Below, piece after piece: positions 1 to 12,530 of a stretch of DNA of 51,063 nucleotides; within the stretch, counting starts at the first letter, position 1; each line of letters begins with the position of its first letter. The translations under genes were made by a program, and so were the position numbers. The notes below the pieces were generated by a model. It was given only the letters and a program-made list of their open reading frames with translations. It did no database searches and was not told the origin of the DNA. Origin of the DNA: Symbiodinium natans (lineage: Eukaryota; Sar; Dinophyceae; Suessiales; Symbiodiniaceae); assembly GCA_905221605.1 (NCBI GenBank), contig CAJNDS010000463.1:82501-133563 (forward strand), given 5' to 3'.

Positions 1-3000
1 TGCTTCAGGGCGAGCTCGAGTTCCCAAGCGATTTTTGCGGCCTATGGCCTTGCAGATACACCAGAGTGCTCTGAAGATTCAAATGGTTGAGATGCTAGAT
101 GTCGTGTCGGTCTGTCGGTCGACTCCGGGGCCACAGAGCATGGGTGCGTCACACCTCGCTTCAAGGTCACAGATCACTCCAGGTGACTATGTCCCAGCCG
201 TACTTCGCTGGCAGTACCTACGTGCGAGCATGTTCGGATGGATCGCTTGAGAACTTGGCTTTTGCATGGTGCAGTTCGGTTCAGAGAAGGCTTTCCGGAG
301 TGAGGTGCCAAACGTTTTCCTGCAGAAAGCCAAGCCCAAAAAAACGCGAAAAGCAAGCCGAAGCCGAAGTCGTCTAACAAGAAGGTACCCGATCTTGTCG
401 CTTCCGAGCCTGCTGATCTTTTCTGCCTTGTTTGCCTTTTGTGCCGTGTGTGTGTGTGGTGTTGGTGGGGTCGGAGTGTCAATTTCTTTTTCACAAGTGG
501 GTGAGTGGGGTGTGCAAGCGAAAAATGCGAGGAAAAAAAACAAGGAAGCTTCAGGCACCTTCGCTGCCAGTAGAGGTTTGAAACTGGTGTGTTGGGGGCT
601 GCTTTTGGAGCTTCTAAAATTTGTTTTAATTGGCGCTTGAAATGGCCTCCACAGTGCAGAAGCTGGACGACCAACAAAGAGATTTTTGTAAGCTGATCAA
701 GGCATGGTCACTTGGAAGCAGCTTCCATTTGCTGGAAACAACAGCTTTCTTGATCTGCTGATGGATAGAATGACTGCTCATGTGCAAATGGTTGTGACTT
801 TCCGGAACGTTTGATCGGTTTTTGTGAGATTTTTGAGGGCCAAAAATGCACCCCGAAACATGGACTCCGAAATTGCAAAAAGCGTCACCAAAAATAGGCC
901 CCGTAATTTGAGCTTGAGGTAGAGCCACGCAAGGAAAACAAAGGCCTGTTAGGCCCGGATTTTTGCAAGAAGGTAACCTCCCGTTTTCCGGCCCACAGCG
1001 CGGATGGGCATTGAACCTTGAGTGCAATGCTCAAGAATTCGTCAGTGTTGCTGGGCATTTTCGGTCACACCCTGCCAGCGTTTCATCCTTGCTCAGACCT
1101 GGTGATCTTGAAGGCAGGTTCATGGCAAGAAGTGCAGCCACCCTGTGGCCGCGTGGCCCTGTAAGTTGCTTGACACAAGTAACACTTGCAACTGGCACTG
1201 GGGAGGCCCTTGTAGAGCAGCCAGTTTCGCAATGGCTTCACGGCCTGCAAAGTGGAGCCGTGTGGAAGCACGTTTTGTTGTCAGTGCAGCTGCTCTCATG
1301 TAGGCGACTTGGCTTTGCTGCCAACTTGAAACAAGCGTTTTTGAAAGCCTCTGACAGTGCCGTTTGGACAGAAATCAACTGCAGGACGAGACGAGCTCAA
1401 CTGTAGTGTTCATACGTCCATGTTGCGCGCGACGCCCAAACCGAACGATTGAAAATTCGCAAAGTGTTTTACCTGGATGTGAATACGTGCGAGTGCAGCG
1501 AGCGAAACACCGGAGTATATTCAACATAATTACCTGATTAAGAGCTGTGTTAGTGAGTTTTCAACATTTGGCGATTTGGAGGTTTCAAGATCTTTCTTAC
1601 ACACCAACTGTCACAATTCTTCGCTTCCCACTTGTGCTGGTGGGCTCCAGTCGAAGCTCGACTCGGAGGCATAGCCATGCCTACAAGCTGTCGATACCTC
1701 TCGGCTCCCAGCTCCAACATACAGTTAGTCTGGTGCATCACCAGGATCAACTCTGTGTGTGGCGACCAGGCGAGCTCGCCGAGCTGGGCCTGCGGCTGTC
1801 GGCTCTCCTCTTCTCTACTCAAGTTGGACGGGGACGATCTATTCAAGCTTCCACCAGGAGACTATGAATTTGCGGACCTAGCCAAAAGGGTGTACAGTGT
1901 ACGGCCTCGCTGACAGGCAAACGGAGAGGACCATCCGGTCCTCTCTGATGGATCCTCATTGACCAAAGAAGCACAGTTAGAACAGACATTGCGGACAGGC
2001 GCTCCACCTGCACTTATAGCATGGAAGAATCAGAAATAGAAGTGGGTTACTTGTGCCATGGTGAAACTTTCCGGCCCTTGCCAGGAGTTTGTTAAACGGA
2101 TGCTTGGTTTGCACACACGGCGCGTGAATTTGGAGACTTTCCTCCAAATCCCGAACGAGCCCGACACCAGCCTGGGGGCGCTGCGTCGGAAATGCTGCGA
2201 GCGCCTGATTGGCGGCCTCCGCCCACATCTCTCTACTTGCCTACTGACCTACTGCTTTCCAGGGACTCGGGCCTACCCTTGACCTTGTCCTGCAAACGTG
2301 GCTTGCCAGTTGCCTTTGGAGCGCCTGGTTGACATGCTGGCATACCAGTTCCCCGCCATGGCGGCGGAGGATCTCGGCCCAACTATCACTGCGTGACAGA
2401 ACTGCTGGAGCAAAAGCACTGTGGGCTTAACGCAATACCGGCTGGGCCTTTCACGCCTGATAGCTTGTCCACGGGCCTTTGGGAGTTATGCCCACGTGGG
2501 GAAGGAGCGAGGAAACCAGCACAATCCGTCTGGGACGAACTGCTTCCAACAGCGGCCAACGCTTGCCGTCAAGACGTGGACACATGTGTGGCTGACGAGC
2601 CTGCACCTTGTGCAGCACTCAGGAAGCACCTTTGTGAGATGTTGGTTTGGTTTAGTTTTGTTCCGGCCTGGATCCTGCAGTGAAGCCGACAGCATTAAGA
2701 ACCGAGTGTTCCAAGTCTTGTGGGATATCCGTAGGTCGTGGCACATGGCACTGCTATAGTACATGCACCCTTCCTGCGCAGCTCCAGGATCTTGGCCTAC
2801 TTGAACTCGCTTGCTGCACAGGCTGCCTGCCAGACACCCTTGTCTGGCACATCCATTCGGGTGACCAAGAACCACGAGGCATATTGGCATCAGCACGACG
2901 ACAACCCAGGTCTGCAATACATGACAACACTGGGGGACTTTGCCGGAGGGTGCCCCCATGTGACGAGCCCGGACGTGCCCCCATGTCAAGGGCCAGCTAC

Positions 3001-4539
3001 GAATGTTGTCGCCATTGTCAGAAAAACCGGTATCCTGTACCTGGACAAGTTGTAGTATCTGCTCACGTGTCTCGTCAGCGTACATCAGGCCTTCCTGCTT
3101 CGCTCGGAGGGGGGGCTTGGGCGGTGGCGCGGCGTCTCAGAGGATGCCGTCAGAAGCTTAGTTATTCGCTGCAAGGCAGAGCGCCGTTCCTTTGTCACAC
3201 GCTCGTGATTATTGTCAAAGTTTCTCCCAATCGGTTCCAGCATCTTCCAATTGTTATAAGCCCACTCCTTAATGCACTTAGGTCTATATGGGACCCCGTG
3301 CCTTTGTTGGTAACCAGAGTCAATAACACGTACGACGCTCACATGAGGCAAGCATGCCATGCGGCTGTCGAGTGCCCATTGAGCGATCCGCTTGTCTATT
3401 GTTGCCTCATGTGCTTACCGGCAATGCATTCCAGCCCTTTGGTGTCATGTTGTGGTATGGTTTGAATGCCCTGCGTGCGTACATCAAGAGCGCACATGTA
3501 GGCGGGGCATCGTAGTCGCGGAGTTGCCATACCAGGGCAGTGTCCTCATCATCGACGTCGGGTGGGTTATCATGAGCTGTATCAGGAACTGTAAGTACAT
3601 GATAAGGGCTTGGAAGAGCAAAGTAAAAACACAAATCAGTACTACAAAATCTGGGCTTCAACCAAAAGGACAACTTAGTTCAGGCTCCCTTTCAACTACG
3701 GGCAGCTGTTTCGCTGATCCAGCTCAAGGCCTTTGTGTCAGCTGCTTCTTTTGAGCAGGAAGTTCAACTACTCTACGGCTGAACTACAGACTGCAGGAAT
3801 GGGCAACAAGGAGTTGCCGTCACTTAGCCATTGAGGCTCGTAGTAAAGGATTTTGATGGCCTAGCAGCCATCGCACGAGAGATGAGCAAACTACTCAACT
3901 CAAGGCATTCGGAGTAACACATTCGAAGCGCGACATGACAAGGATTGGTTCCAAAATGGAACATGACAAGAAAGCTGGACCTGGCAAAATGTCAATCTAC
4001 TGCGTATCATCGCGTCAGGCTCTGCACACTCGGCACGGTGTGTAGCCTTCTCCACTGCTTCTCTGCGGCTGATTTCAGTCACTCCATCTGAATGCTTCAG
4101 CTTGGCACAGTAAAAGTTTAACGGCGCTTTACGACTTGGATTTTTGGCCTAACGGCAAGAATGGGGGTGCGAAGCACTCTCCCGCTATGTCTGTAGCCTC
4201 CGAGAAAAAATTGCGCAAGAAGCAGAACCGAGACCTTACAGTTGCAGAATCCATCAGTTGCAAAATCCATGAAACTCGACGTCTCAGCTGCAGTATAACA
4301 AAGTAAACCAAAACCTCTGGTCTCTAGAAGCCGCTAGCGTCAAGCGTCAAACGATTCACAAATATATAGAAGCCGCAAGGGTCGAAACACTATAGAACAA
4401 CAAATATTCAGAAACACACAAAAGCAAAATCAGAGACAAACAAAGAGCCAGAAAAGAGGTCAGGAAAAAGTACCAAAACAACGCAACCAAATCAAAAAAA
4501 AACTTTTGCAGTCAAAAAATATTTCAACAATATCAGCAA
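1..4539. other. Gene-poor stretch, nothing recognised
   Basis: I see no recognisable protein family, RNA gene or repeat array here. Open frames of 60-260 codons exist on both strands, but they overlap one another and show no domain motif, no signal peptide followed by sensible sequence, and no exon-like AG|G boundary with a consistent frame. Short coding-like pieces could hide here as single exons. I cannot support any. Confidence 0.5.
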
Positions 4540-5073
<534 letters not shown>

Positions 5074-5855
5074 CCCGCCGCCTGGCGTACGACGTCCACC
5101 CAGCCCCCGGACACGGCCCACGCACACAGCATCTCCGGATGGGATTAGGACGGTTGAGGCGTCACAGCCCCCTTGCGCTAAGTCTCCCACGGACTCACTT
5201 GGCCTGACGGAACCAAAATCGGATCTCCCCATGCCTCCCCATGGCCTGACGCCCATCCCCGCCAGGCCTGTGCCCGCTGTCCAAGCTCGCAAGAGAAAGT
5301 CGGCCTCTCGCTTTGGACAAAGACGGCTCTCAGCAGCTGGAACCACCAAAAAGCCAAGCCTCGAGGGCCTAGCGAGCCCAGCAGCACCCGCGATTCCAGC
5401 GCCCAGCCTGCGCACCCATCATGCAGAGCAACACAGTCTCGGTCTGTGATCTCTTGCAGCGGGACATCACTTTGGTAAGAATGTCAAACCTCGGCCCGAC
5501 ATGAACCTGCGTGACTCGCAACACCTCACAACACACTTCCAGCAGCTTCGGGCATATAGGGCCTATGAGGTGTTTTTGAACGGCATACCGAACCAGCTCG
5601 GATATGCTGATCGGAATCGCTGACACGCTACTGCATCTGCCTGAAACGTTTCCGGCAGCGTATTTGAAGGTTTATGACCCTATCATCACGCAGTGCCTTA
5701 GATTGTCGGGGGCATTGCAGCATTTCGACCTTGCTGAAATGTTGGATTGCCCGGTCCCGCAGCTGGACAAAGCAAGGCTTTCGGTGTGAAAAACGCAGAG
5801 CTCTTTTTCACTCCACGCTTGAGCCAAAACACCCAGAGGTGTTCGGCAAGTCTCT
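5074..5855. other. Spacer between microsatellite and LTR element
   Basis: No convincing gene. A short frame at 5604-5789 reads like ordinary protein (hydrophobic and charged residues mixed, ending in a stop) but matches no family I recognise and has no clear splice or start context. It could be an old exon fragment. Confidence 0.35.
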
Positions 5856-6336
5856 CGCAGAGTCAGCGCAGCTTCACTTTCGTGAATTCCATCTCAACTT
5901 TGTTAACAAAGGAGGAACACATGCAAACGTCCTAATGCTTCTCAGGACTTCAGTGCTTCAGCAAAACAAGCATACAAGTGCACAGCCACTCTGCTCGAAC
6001 CTCAGTACGACGACACGAGCGAAGCGAGGGTCGGCGGCCAAGGTTCAAAGAGCAAACTCAGAGCAACACGCACTTCTTCAAGGATGCTCCTAAAGCATCT
6101 CGAGTGCTTCTCTGCTCATCATGCACACTCCAAACATCTCACGTCAAGCTCAAAGCAAGAAACACTTTCAAGCCAAGCTCCAAACATGCTATGTCCATGC
6201 CTGCTTCTGCTAACACCAAACAAACGGTTCAAGCACAGCTCTCAACTCACGCAATGCAAACTCGTGGTTCATGTCACATGTGCAAGACATCCTGTCAACT
6301 GTAAAGGCACTCACAAAGAAGTCAAAAACTTTCACA
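5856..6336 (-). repeat. 3' LTR of the copia element
   Basis: This is the downstream LTR in element orientation. It aligns along its whole length with 9113-9590, with scattered substitutions and one- to three-base indels. The inner edge sits directly next to the purine tract, which fixes the LTR start at 6336 on the minus strand. Confidence 0.9.
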
Positions 6337-6344
6337 CCCCCTCA
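6337..6344 (-). other. Polypurine tract of the copia element
   Basis: On the minus strand the bases GAGGGGG lie immediately before the LTR start TGTGAAAG. This is the position and composition of the plus-strand primer site of LTR retrotransposons. Confidence 0.75.
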
Positions 6345-6364
6345 TGCCTGCAACAGTTGCGTCC

Positions 6365-8341
6365 TCAAGTCCTGTCTTCTTCCATAGCTCGTCTCGCACC
6401 CTTCAGCATTTCTTCTCCTAACAGCTCAGGGTACACACCTGACGCCGGGAGCTGAAGGTGGATGTGTTGGTGGCTCTCATCACAGCGGTTCCTAGCCATA
6501 CTGTTGATGAAATTCGAAGAGTTACTACAAAACCACCATCTCTTCCAGGCTCTTTCAGAACCCTTCTCGAAGCAACAGCGATCGACGACACATCCCTTCG
6601 CAAGACCAAGACGTTGACTTACAGACCTAAAGACCGTTTCATTCCACAAGTCAGACCTAGCTGGCCACTCGTGAGAAAGAAGAAGACGCGGACAGTTCGC
6701 GTACGGACGGAGAAGGTTCCAAATCCTTTGCCAAGACCTCTTGTGGACCAAAAGAGACTCCCGCCACCTGGCGTAGGACTGTCCACCTTTTCGAAATCTC
6801 AAATGACGAAGTCCGCACCCAGCCGAACACGGCGTAGACAAGTGCGCATACACCTTCACCCCTTCATGAAGTAACACGCTAAAGACTTCTTTGAGAAGCT
6901 GGTATCCGTTTTCACTTAACAGATCCACTTGCTTCGTCACTCCAAAATACGCGATACGAGGATTCTTCGAGCAAGCTTTTGACAAAGAGCTTCCTTCTTC
7001 ACAGCAGAGCTCAACCACAACATAAGAAGCCTGGTTCCTTGCTACCTTCTCTGCTGCGGCTCGCCAAGAAACAGGGACGTTCAGTTCGCAGACTTCATCT
7101 GCTGGTTTATTGGGCTCTTTAAACGTGACAGAAGCGCTGGTTCCGGAATTTTTCTCTTTCCAGGGGACTGGTTCCGGAATGAGGCCACAGGCCTCGCACA
7201 AGCTGACCAAACTGTCGTTAGTTGGGCTTTTTGTTAGAGCATCTGCCGGGTTGACAGCACCTGGTATGTGCTCAATCGTGAATCTTCCAAGCTGGACAAG
7301 TTCTTGGAGAAAAGCGGCTCTTAACTCAATATGGCGGACTTTCCTCAACAATGTCCCCATTTTGGAAATGGACACGGCGCTTTCAGAGTCCGAATACCCC
7401 TTAAGAAGGTAGTACCCCGTTTCCCGGTCCTTCGGGATGCCCTCCAAGATGGTCTCCGTCAAGAGAGCAATGTACAAACCTTCCCTGGCTATCTCAGTAA
7501 GCGCCGCAAGCTCACTCTCGGCGCTCGAAAGGGCTGTGGTGGACTGCTTCCTGCTGAACGTTTTTAAACAGCAGTTTTCCCAAGTAATCACACCACCACT
7601 AACAGAATTCAGGCTCCAGCTTGCGTCCGTAAAGCACGATACCGCTTGGGGATCCGCATCGTCTTCCAGGATCTCCCGAGTCGACGGAAACACCTGAACC
7701 TTATGCGGAAGACCTTTGACCCATTTGAGAACATCCCTCATGCATGTTTCAGCTGCCTCGTCAGGGGCCGATTGATGACGCCCCAAAAATCCGCAGCAGA
7801 ACTGCAAATCTGGTCTGGAGAGGGCAGCCCATGCTAGACGCCCTAAGGTCCTACGGTACTTCTCGTGAGCAGCTGGACTGATCTTTTCGGTTTGGCCTTT
7901 CTTATTCCTGAAGATTCGCCGTCCTAGAAAGGATACTTCTCCCGCACAATTTTCATGAAGCTCACCAGTCAGTTTCAGCTTGTAGCGTTTCTGTAAATCT
8001 TCGAAAACCTTCTTCCCTTCGGAGGGGTCCTCAGAGTAGATTAACAAATCGTCAACATAAAAGAGGACCAGCGTCAGACCCTTGGAGGTCTTCCTGCGGT
8101 ATATCGTCGGGTCCAAGCTTGGACTGAATCCGCTCTGCTCCAAGTGCGAACTCAGCTCCTTATACCAAGAAAGCAGTGCTGATCTCAGTCCGTTCATGGC
8201 TTTGTGTAATCGAAGATACACCTTCTTGTTTCCGGCCTTTTGAGGGATTTTAGAGTCCGCAATACTCACGTTACTCGGAAGCTCTACGTACTCAGGCCTT
8301 GACACTGCTGCATGCATAAAAGCAACGCTAATAGGGAACAC
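6365..8341 (-). pseudogene. Copia Pol remnant: RT, RNase H and methyltransferase-like tail
   Basis: An uninterrupted 658-codon frame. Residues 1-130 are the C-terminal part of a copia reverse transcriptase with the catalytic YVDD at about 95-98. The N-terminal fingers and the first catalytic Asp region are missing, because the frame starts abruptly where the element is broken. Residues 235-360 are copia RNase H, with FTDAS, SSAESEL, SDSESA and RHIEL as the acidic and His landmarks. Residues 440-640 form an extra C-terminal region with ELCCEEGSS (about 444) resembling a SAM-binding motif I, STPCS (about 502) resembling the Pro-Cys motif of cytosine-C5 methyltransferases, SHEWP (about 556), and a Cys/His-rich end. 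The tail assignment is inference. The RT and RNase H calls are secure. Confidence 0.9.
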
Positions 8342-8343
8342 TT

Positions 8344-8815
8344 GGGGCCTTTAAGCACCTCCTCTTTATGGACTTTTGGTCCCAAGTACATAAGAAGCAG
8401 GTACATGGACCTTCGTAGGGGATAGGATTAGGGGGACCCTTGGGGATATAGACCCTGTGAATAAGGTCCCTGTTTAAGAGAGCCAGAAGAGGGTTAAGAA
8501 GGGGCTCCCTTTTGAGGGTCCCCCTTCTCCTACCTAGGACCTTTGGGGGGCATGAGAAAACGCGCCCTCGATTTCCCGGAGACTTGTTGCTCGGATGCGA
8601 AAATCTGAACCCAAACCCGACCTTCGATGAGCATGGCCCATTCCCTAAACCTCAAACCCCCAAAAGCCCCCAAAACCCCCCCAAAAACCCCAAAAACCCT
8701 AAAAACCCTAAAAACCCTAAAAACCTAAAAACCCTAAAAACCCTAAACACCCTAAACGCCCTAAACACCCTAAACCCTGAACCCTAACTTCATCATGCGA
8801 AACTACTAATTGCTC
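8344..8815. other. Foreign filler inside the copia element
   Basis: Sequence unrelated to copia coding separates the Pol remnant from the Gag start. It has a G/T-rich part (8344-8560) with short inverted motifs and a telomere-like array (8640-8785). No gene is seen. Confidence 0.6.
8640..8785. repeat. Telomere-like CCCTAAAAA/CCCTAAA array
   Basis: Degenerate C-strand units (CCCCAAAA, CCCTAAAAA, CCCTAAACA, CCCTAAACG, CCCTGAA) run on the plus strand. This is one of many interstitial telomere-like arrays in the window and the only one inside a mobile element. Confidence 0.9.
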
Positions 8816-9098
8816 AAGAACCCCGAAAAAAACAAAAACAAATATTCTTCCTTGTTAAGGGCAAAACAGGGATTACTATTTTATATTCTTTTGGGGTTCT
8901 TAAGCAAATAGTAGGAAATGGCGTCATGCAGGATCTCGCGCTCAGCTGAGCAGGAGTTGCCGGAGGGGACTCAAAGGGGTTCGGTGCTTCCTGAGGTCGC
9001 GTAGTTGTCTGGCCTGCTTGACCAAACAGCAAAGTCTCTTCTTCAGGACTCATGTCCGGCACCGGCACCTGAGAAGGGTCCGGAGCTTGGGCGGCCAT
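8816..9098 (-). pseudogene. Gag N-terminal fragment of the copia element
   Basis: A 94-codon minus-strand frame starts with ATG 15 bases inside the 5' LTR edge, the normal place for a Gag or Gag-Pol start. The first 50 or so residues are Pro/Gln/Glu-rich, typical of a Gag N-terminus. The later residues look like non-coding read-through, so the true homology probably ends near 8940. Confidence 0.6.
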
Positions 9099-9112
9099 GG
9101 TCTCTACTGGAA

Positions 9113-9590
9113 CGCAGAGTCAGCGCAGCTTCACTTTCGTGAATTCCATCTCAACTTTGTTAAACAAAGGAGGAACATGCAAACGTCCTAATGCTTCTTA
9201 GGACTTAGTGCTTTAGCAAAACAAGCATACAAGTGCACAGCCACTCTGCTCGAACCTCAGTGCTACGACACGAGCGAAGCGAGGGTCGGCGGCCAAAGTT
9301 CAAAGAGCAAACTCAGAGCAACACGCACTTCTTCAAGAATGCTCCTAAAGCATCTCGAGTGCTTCTCTGCTCATCATGCACACTCCAAGCATCTTACGTC
9401 AAGCTCAAAGCAAGAAAAACACTTTCAAGCCAAGCTCCAAACATGCTATGTTCATGCCTGTTTCTGCTAACACCAACAAACGGTTCAAGCAGCTCTCAAC
9501 TCATGCAATGCAAACTCGTGGTTCATGTCACATGTGCAAGACATCCTGTCAACTCTAAAGGCACTCACAAGAAAGTCAAAAACTTTCACA
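9113..9590 (-). repeat. 5' LTR of the copia element
   Basis: This is the upstream LTR in element orientation, paired with 5856-6336. On the minus strand it starts TGTGAAAG at 9590. The Gag ATG follows just after its other end. Confidence 0.9.
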
Positions 9591-11901
9591 TTCAGGAAAA
9601 GGACGAAGGTGCAGTACAGGCAAATCCAGGAAGCTGTCCGGGTGATGTGGCTCGCGGCCCAAACCTTAATGACAAGATACATGCGTATCCCCATTCCGGA
9701 CGGCATCTCTGAGTGGGGGGTTGATGAGCAAGAGCTGCCTCCAATGCAGGTCATGCCCAGCCGCACGCGTTCCCATACCACCTCAGCTGGCCATCGCTCC
9801 CGGCGTCCGGACTGGGATAGCTCCTGGCAATAGACAGCAAACTGTCATCTGAGAGTCCGACTGACGCCATGCGAACGCGCCATTGAGTCCTTTCATGGCA
9901 TGCTGCCCCAGCGTGATGTAAGCCCACATCTCCTCGCCGATACATGCCGCAAGACTACCTCGGGATATTCTTGGTTTGGCAACCTCTCGTAGTCTATGCC
10001 ACAGATTGAATCGTGCTTGTCTTTTGTGTGCTTACAGCTTGCAGCTGTGCGCCCTTCTGGGTCGGCCCCGCGGTGTGCCTGTGGGAACGGGGGGCCTTCT
10101 TTCGTGTTGCTCCACTGGCCATCTGCCACGGACTGCCGTGGACCGGTTCTGCCTGGATGTTCCAGCTTTGTTATCGGTAAAACGGCCAATCTTCCTTTCC
10201 TCTGCCCCCTCTAGGTGGGCAGGTTGCCCGCTTCTATGTGCTACGACCGTGTGTGAACCCCTCGGACTTGAGTCAGAGTGTTGACCATCTCTCGTCTGGA
10301 CGGTGACATCCCCTTGTCGTACAACGGCGTCATGCCAATTGGGGGAGAGACCAGCTAGGGGATGCTGCTTCTGGGCTGTGGACACTTGTACGCGGAGATC
10401 AGGTTTCCACTTCCCTGGCAATGTGCCATCGAAGCACCTGTGGACAACCTGGCCTTTCACGAGAGCCATTCTTGCCTGTGCTTGGGTTGCTGCGGGGTTC
10501 TCTGCCTTGCTTGGGTGCATATCTCTGCTTGCGTCAAAGCAGGCATACATGACTACCTCCCCATCGGTAGGTGGCCAAGCGTGATGTGAGCTCTCACATC
10601 TCCTCGCCGGCACAAGCGTCCACACGAAGAACAGTAAGTGCAGCGAGCTGGCCACTCGATCGCCCAGCTGTGTGTGTACTTTGTCAGTCTCTGCATTGCT
10701 AATCCATGCATGGAGTCGAAGACCACAAGAGGGTCTGCGTGTGGTTTTTTGTATCGAAAAGGGAAGTGGAGTTTTCTTGACTAAGAGGGTGGGGCTGAAG
10801 AAGAACTACAAGTGGCTTCGAATCAAGTTCTGTGCCCCCACATCAAAGTTAGTGTTCTTGCAGGACAGCAGAATGTGTCAACACAGGCAACAGAAGCACA
10901 GTCATGACATCTGTCGGTTTGGGCATGGAGGGTCTGATTCTGGTTATGAACCCTCAACCCTACCGGCCAAGGAGATAGTTGCTTGGCCTTGAGTGCGAAG
11001 TTTCGACTGGACTCTCCCGCTTCCTGCGGGGCAGGTGGGGTCCCCGCCTGCTTGGGTTTACCTGATGGCTTTGATTGGAACGAAGCAGTCAAGTCTGCTT
11101 TGGCCGTCGGACGAGACTCTTGTGAGTCAAAAAAACGTTGCGCCTTGTGCTCGGAGAGGCCCCTTTGTTCTTGCCGTTAAGTCCCCACTGGCTGACCACC
11201 ATGGGGCAACTTTATACTTCGGATCAAGAAGGTTGACACCTGCAACGTCCCGTGCCAAGGCACGACTATGCCCCACCTGTGATGGCGGACTTGTGAACCT
11301 TCTCGTGAACGGCCTTGGCTGGTGCTGAATGTATTCGCATCGGTGGCTGCATGATGGTGGTTTTGTGAATCTGGCAACGTCGCATTTTGCGACGCACCTG
11401 CGCACTCGGTGCTACATGTGTGCTCCCGGCCTCTTCGACGATTTCGAGTACTGAGTGCACAGGGTGACCTAGCAGTTCGGCGCGCTGGCTGTGGACACTT
11501 CTACGTGGAGATTATGCACCCGCTGACTTGGCAGGGAGCCATTCCCCACTTGTAGCACAACCTGGCCCTCTTGAGACTCTAGAGGGTCACCCTCGTCTGA
11601 GCTTGGCCTGCGGCAGGGCAAGTGGGCTCCCCGCCCGCGTGGATGTTACCTGAAGGCTCTGATTGGACCAAAGTAGCAATACCATGGAGATCCTTGCACT
11701 TCGGCACCAATGTGATGTGAGCCCTCCCATCTCCTTACCGACGTACCTCGCGGGTTTGGGTTTGGAGGGACCTGATGCGTGCCGATGCGCAGGTTCCTCG
11801 TTGTCATTATAAACCCTGTGGCGTTAAGGGTTTGGTAACTCGCTGTGGACTCTCCCCGTGGAATCGGTAGCTGCAGCTACTCTCGCCCCCCCTCTGGCCG
11901 T

Positions 11902-12067
11902 GCGCGGGCACCTCTCTGGGTGGGCACTTGTACGCCAGGTTGACTGGAGAACCCTGTGCTCGGAGCTACTCCACTGGCTGACCACCATGGAGTGCCCTGG
12001 GCCGGTCCTGCTTTGATTGTTCTTGCTGTTAAGTCCCCACTGGCTGACCTCCATGGGGCATATGCCC
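11902..12067. repeat. About 168-bp tandem repeat, copy 1
   Basis: Starts in GCGGGCACCTCTCTGGGTGG and ends in CCATGGGGCATATGC. It is about 90 percent similar by eye to 12073-12240. A CCACTGGCTGACC(A/T)CCATGG motif occurs twice within each copy and once more near 11186. Confidence 0.85.
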
Positions 12068-12072
12068 CCTGT

Positions 12073-12240
12073 GCCGGGCGCGGACACCTCTCTGGGTGGG
12101 CACTTGTACGCCAAGGTGAATGGAGCACCCAAAACTCGGAGCTACTCCACTGGCTGACCACCATGGAGTGCCCTGGGCCGGTCTTGCCTTGATTGTTCTT
12201 GCTGTTAAGTCCCCACTGGCTGACCACCATGGGGCATATG
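12073..12240. repeat. About 168-bp tandem repeat, copy 2
   Basis: The second copy of the unit at 11902-12067, directly adjacent and in the same orientation. Confidence 0.85.
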
Positions 12241-12530
12241 CACATCTTTCATCCCCCCTAGGGAGTCTGACTTGCAACATCCTTTCGCCATTGAGTGTCG
12301 GTTGTCTGTCCTTGACAACGAGTACGTGATCCGAACCTCTTCTGATGACCTCGGTTTGAATAACCGCTGTCGCACCAGTGGCTACATGATGGTGGTTTTG
12401 AGAATCTGGCAATGTCGCAATTTGCGATTCCCCCACAAGCTCTGTGCTTCCTTGTGAACCGGGACTTCATTGACGACCTCGAGTACTGAGTCCGTGGGGT
12501 ATCTAGTAGTTCAGCGCGATTGCTCGCTTT

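Larger units (their letters stand above)
5856..9590 (-). mobile_element. Ty1/copia-type LTR retrotransposon, internally deleted
   Basis: Two direct repeats of about 480 bp (5856-6336 and 9113-9590) bound a minus-strand element. Reading on the minus strand: 5' LTR, then within 15 bases a start codon at 9098 for a Gag-like N-terminus, a gap filled with unrelated sequence, a Pol remnant with copia-type reverse transcriptase and RNase H, a purine tract, then the 3' LTR. The LTR begins TGTGAAAG, the usual TG start, but I do not see a clean CA end or a target-site duplication. Protease, integrase and most of Gag are absent, so the copy cannot be autonomous. LTR differences (scattered substitutions and small indels) indicate it is not a very recent insertion. 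Confidence 0.9.
9591..12530. repeat. Diverged segmental duplications, no gene
   Basis: Several blocks recur within this stretch. A GTGATGTGAGC...CACATCTCCTCGCCG block occurs near 9912, 10580 and 11710. A GGGGCAGGTGGG...CCGCCTGC...TTACCTGA block occurs near 11025 and 11610. A block ending CTCGAGTACTGAGT or its like occurs at about 11348-11485 and 12383-12520. The spacing indicates an old duplicated unit of about 0.6-1 kb, with local tandem copies at 11902-12240. No open frame is conserved between copies, so I read it as non-coding repeat. Confidence 0.65.

Noticed and set aside
2486-3465. Frames of about 200 and 260 codons on opposite strands
   Set aside because: They overlap, have no recognisable motif, and their codon use does not show the GC-ending bias of the supported exons.
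8512-8787. Plus-strand Asn/Pro/Lys repeat frame
   Set aside because: It is a translation of the CCCTAAAAA array.
5851-9595. Target-site duplication for the copia element
   Set aside because: The bases outside 5856 and 9590 do not match. The element end may be mutated or the LTR boundary slightly different.
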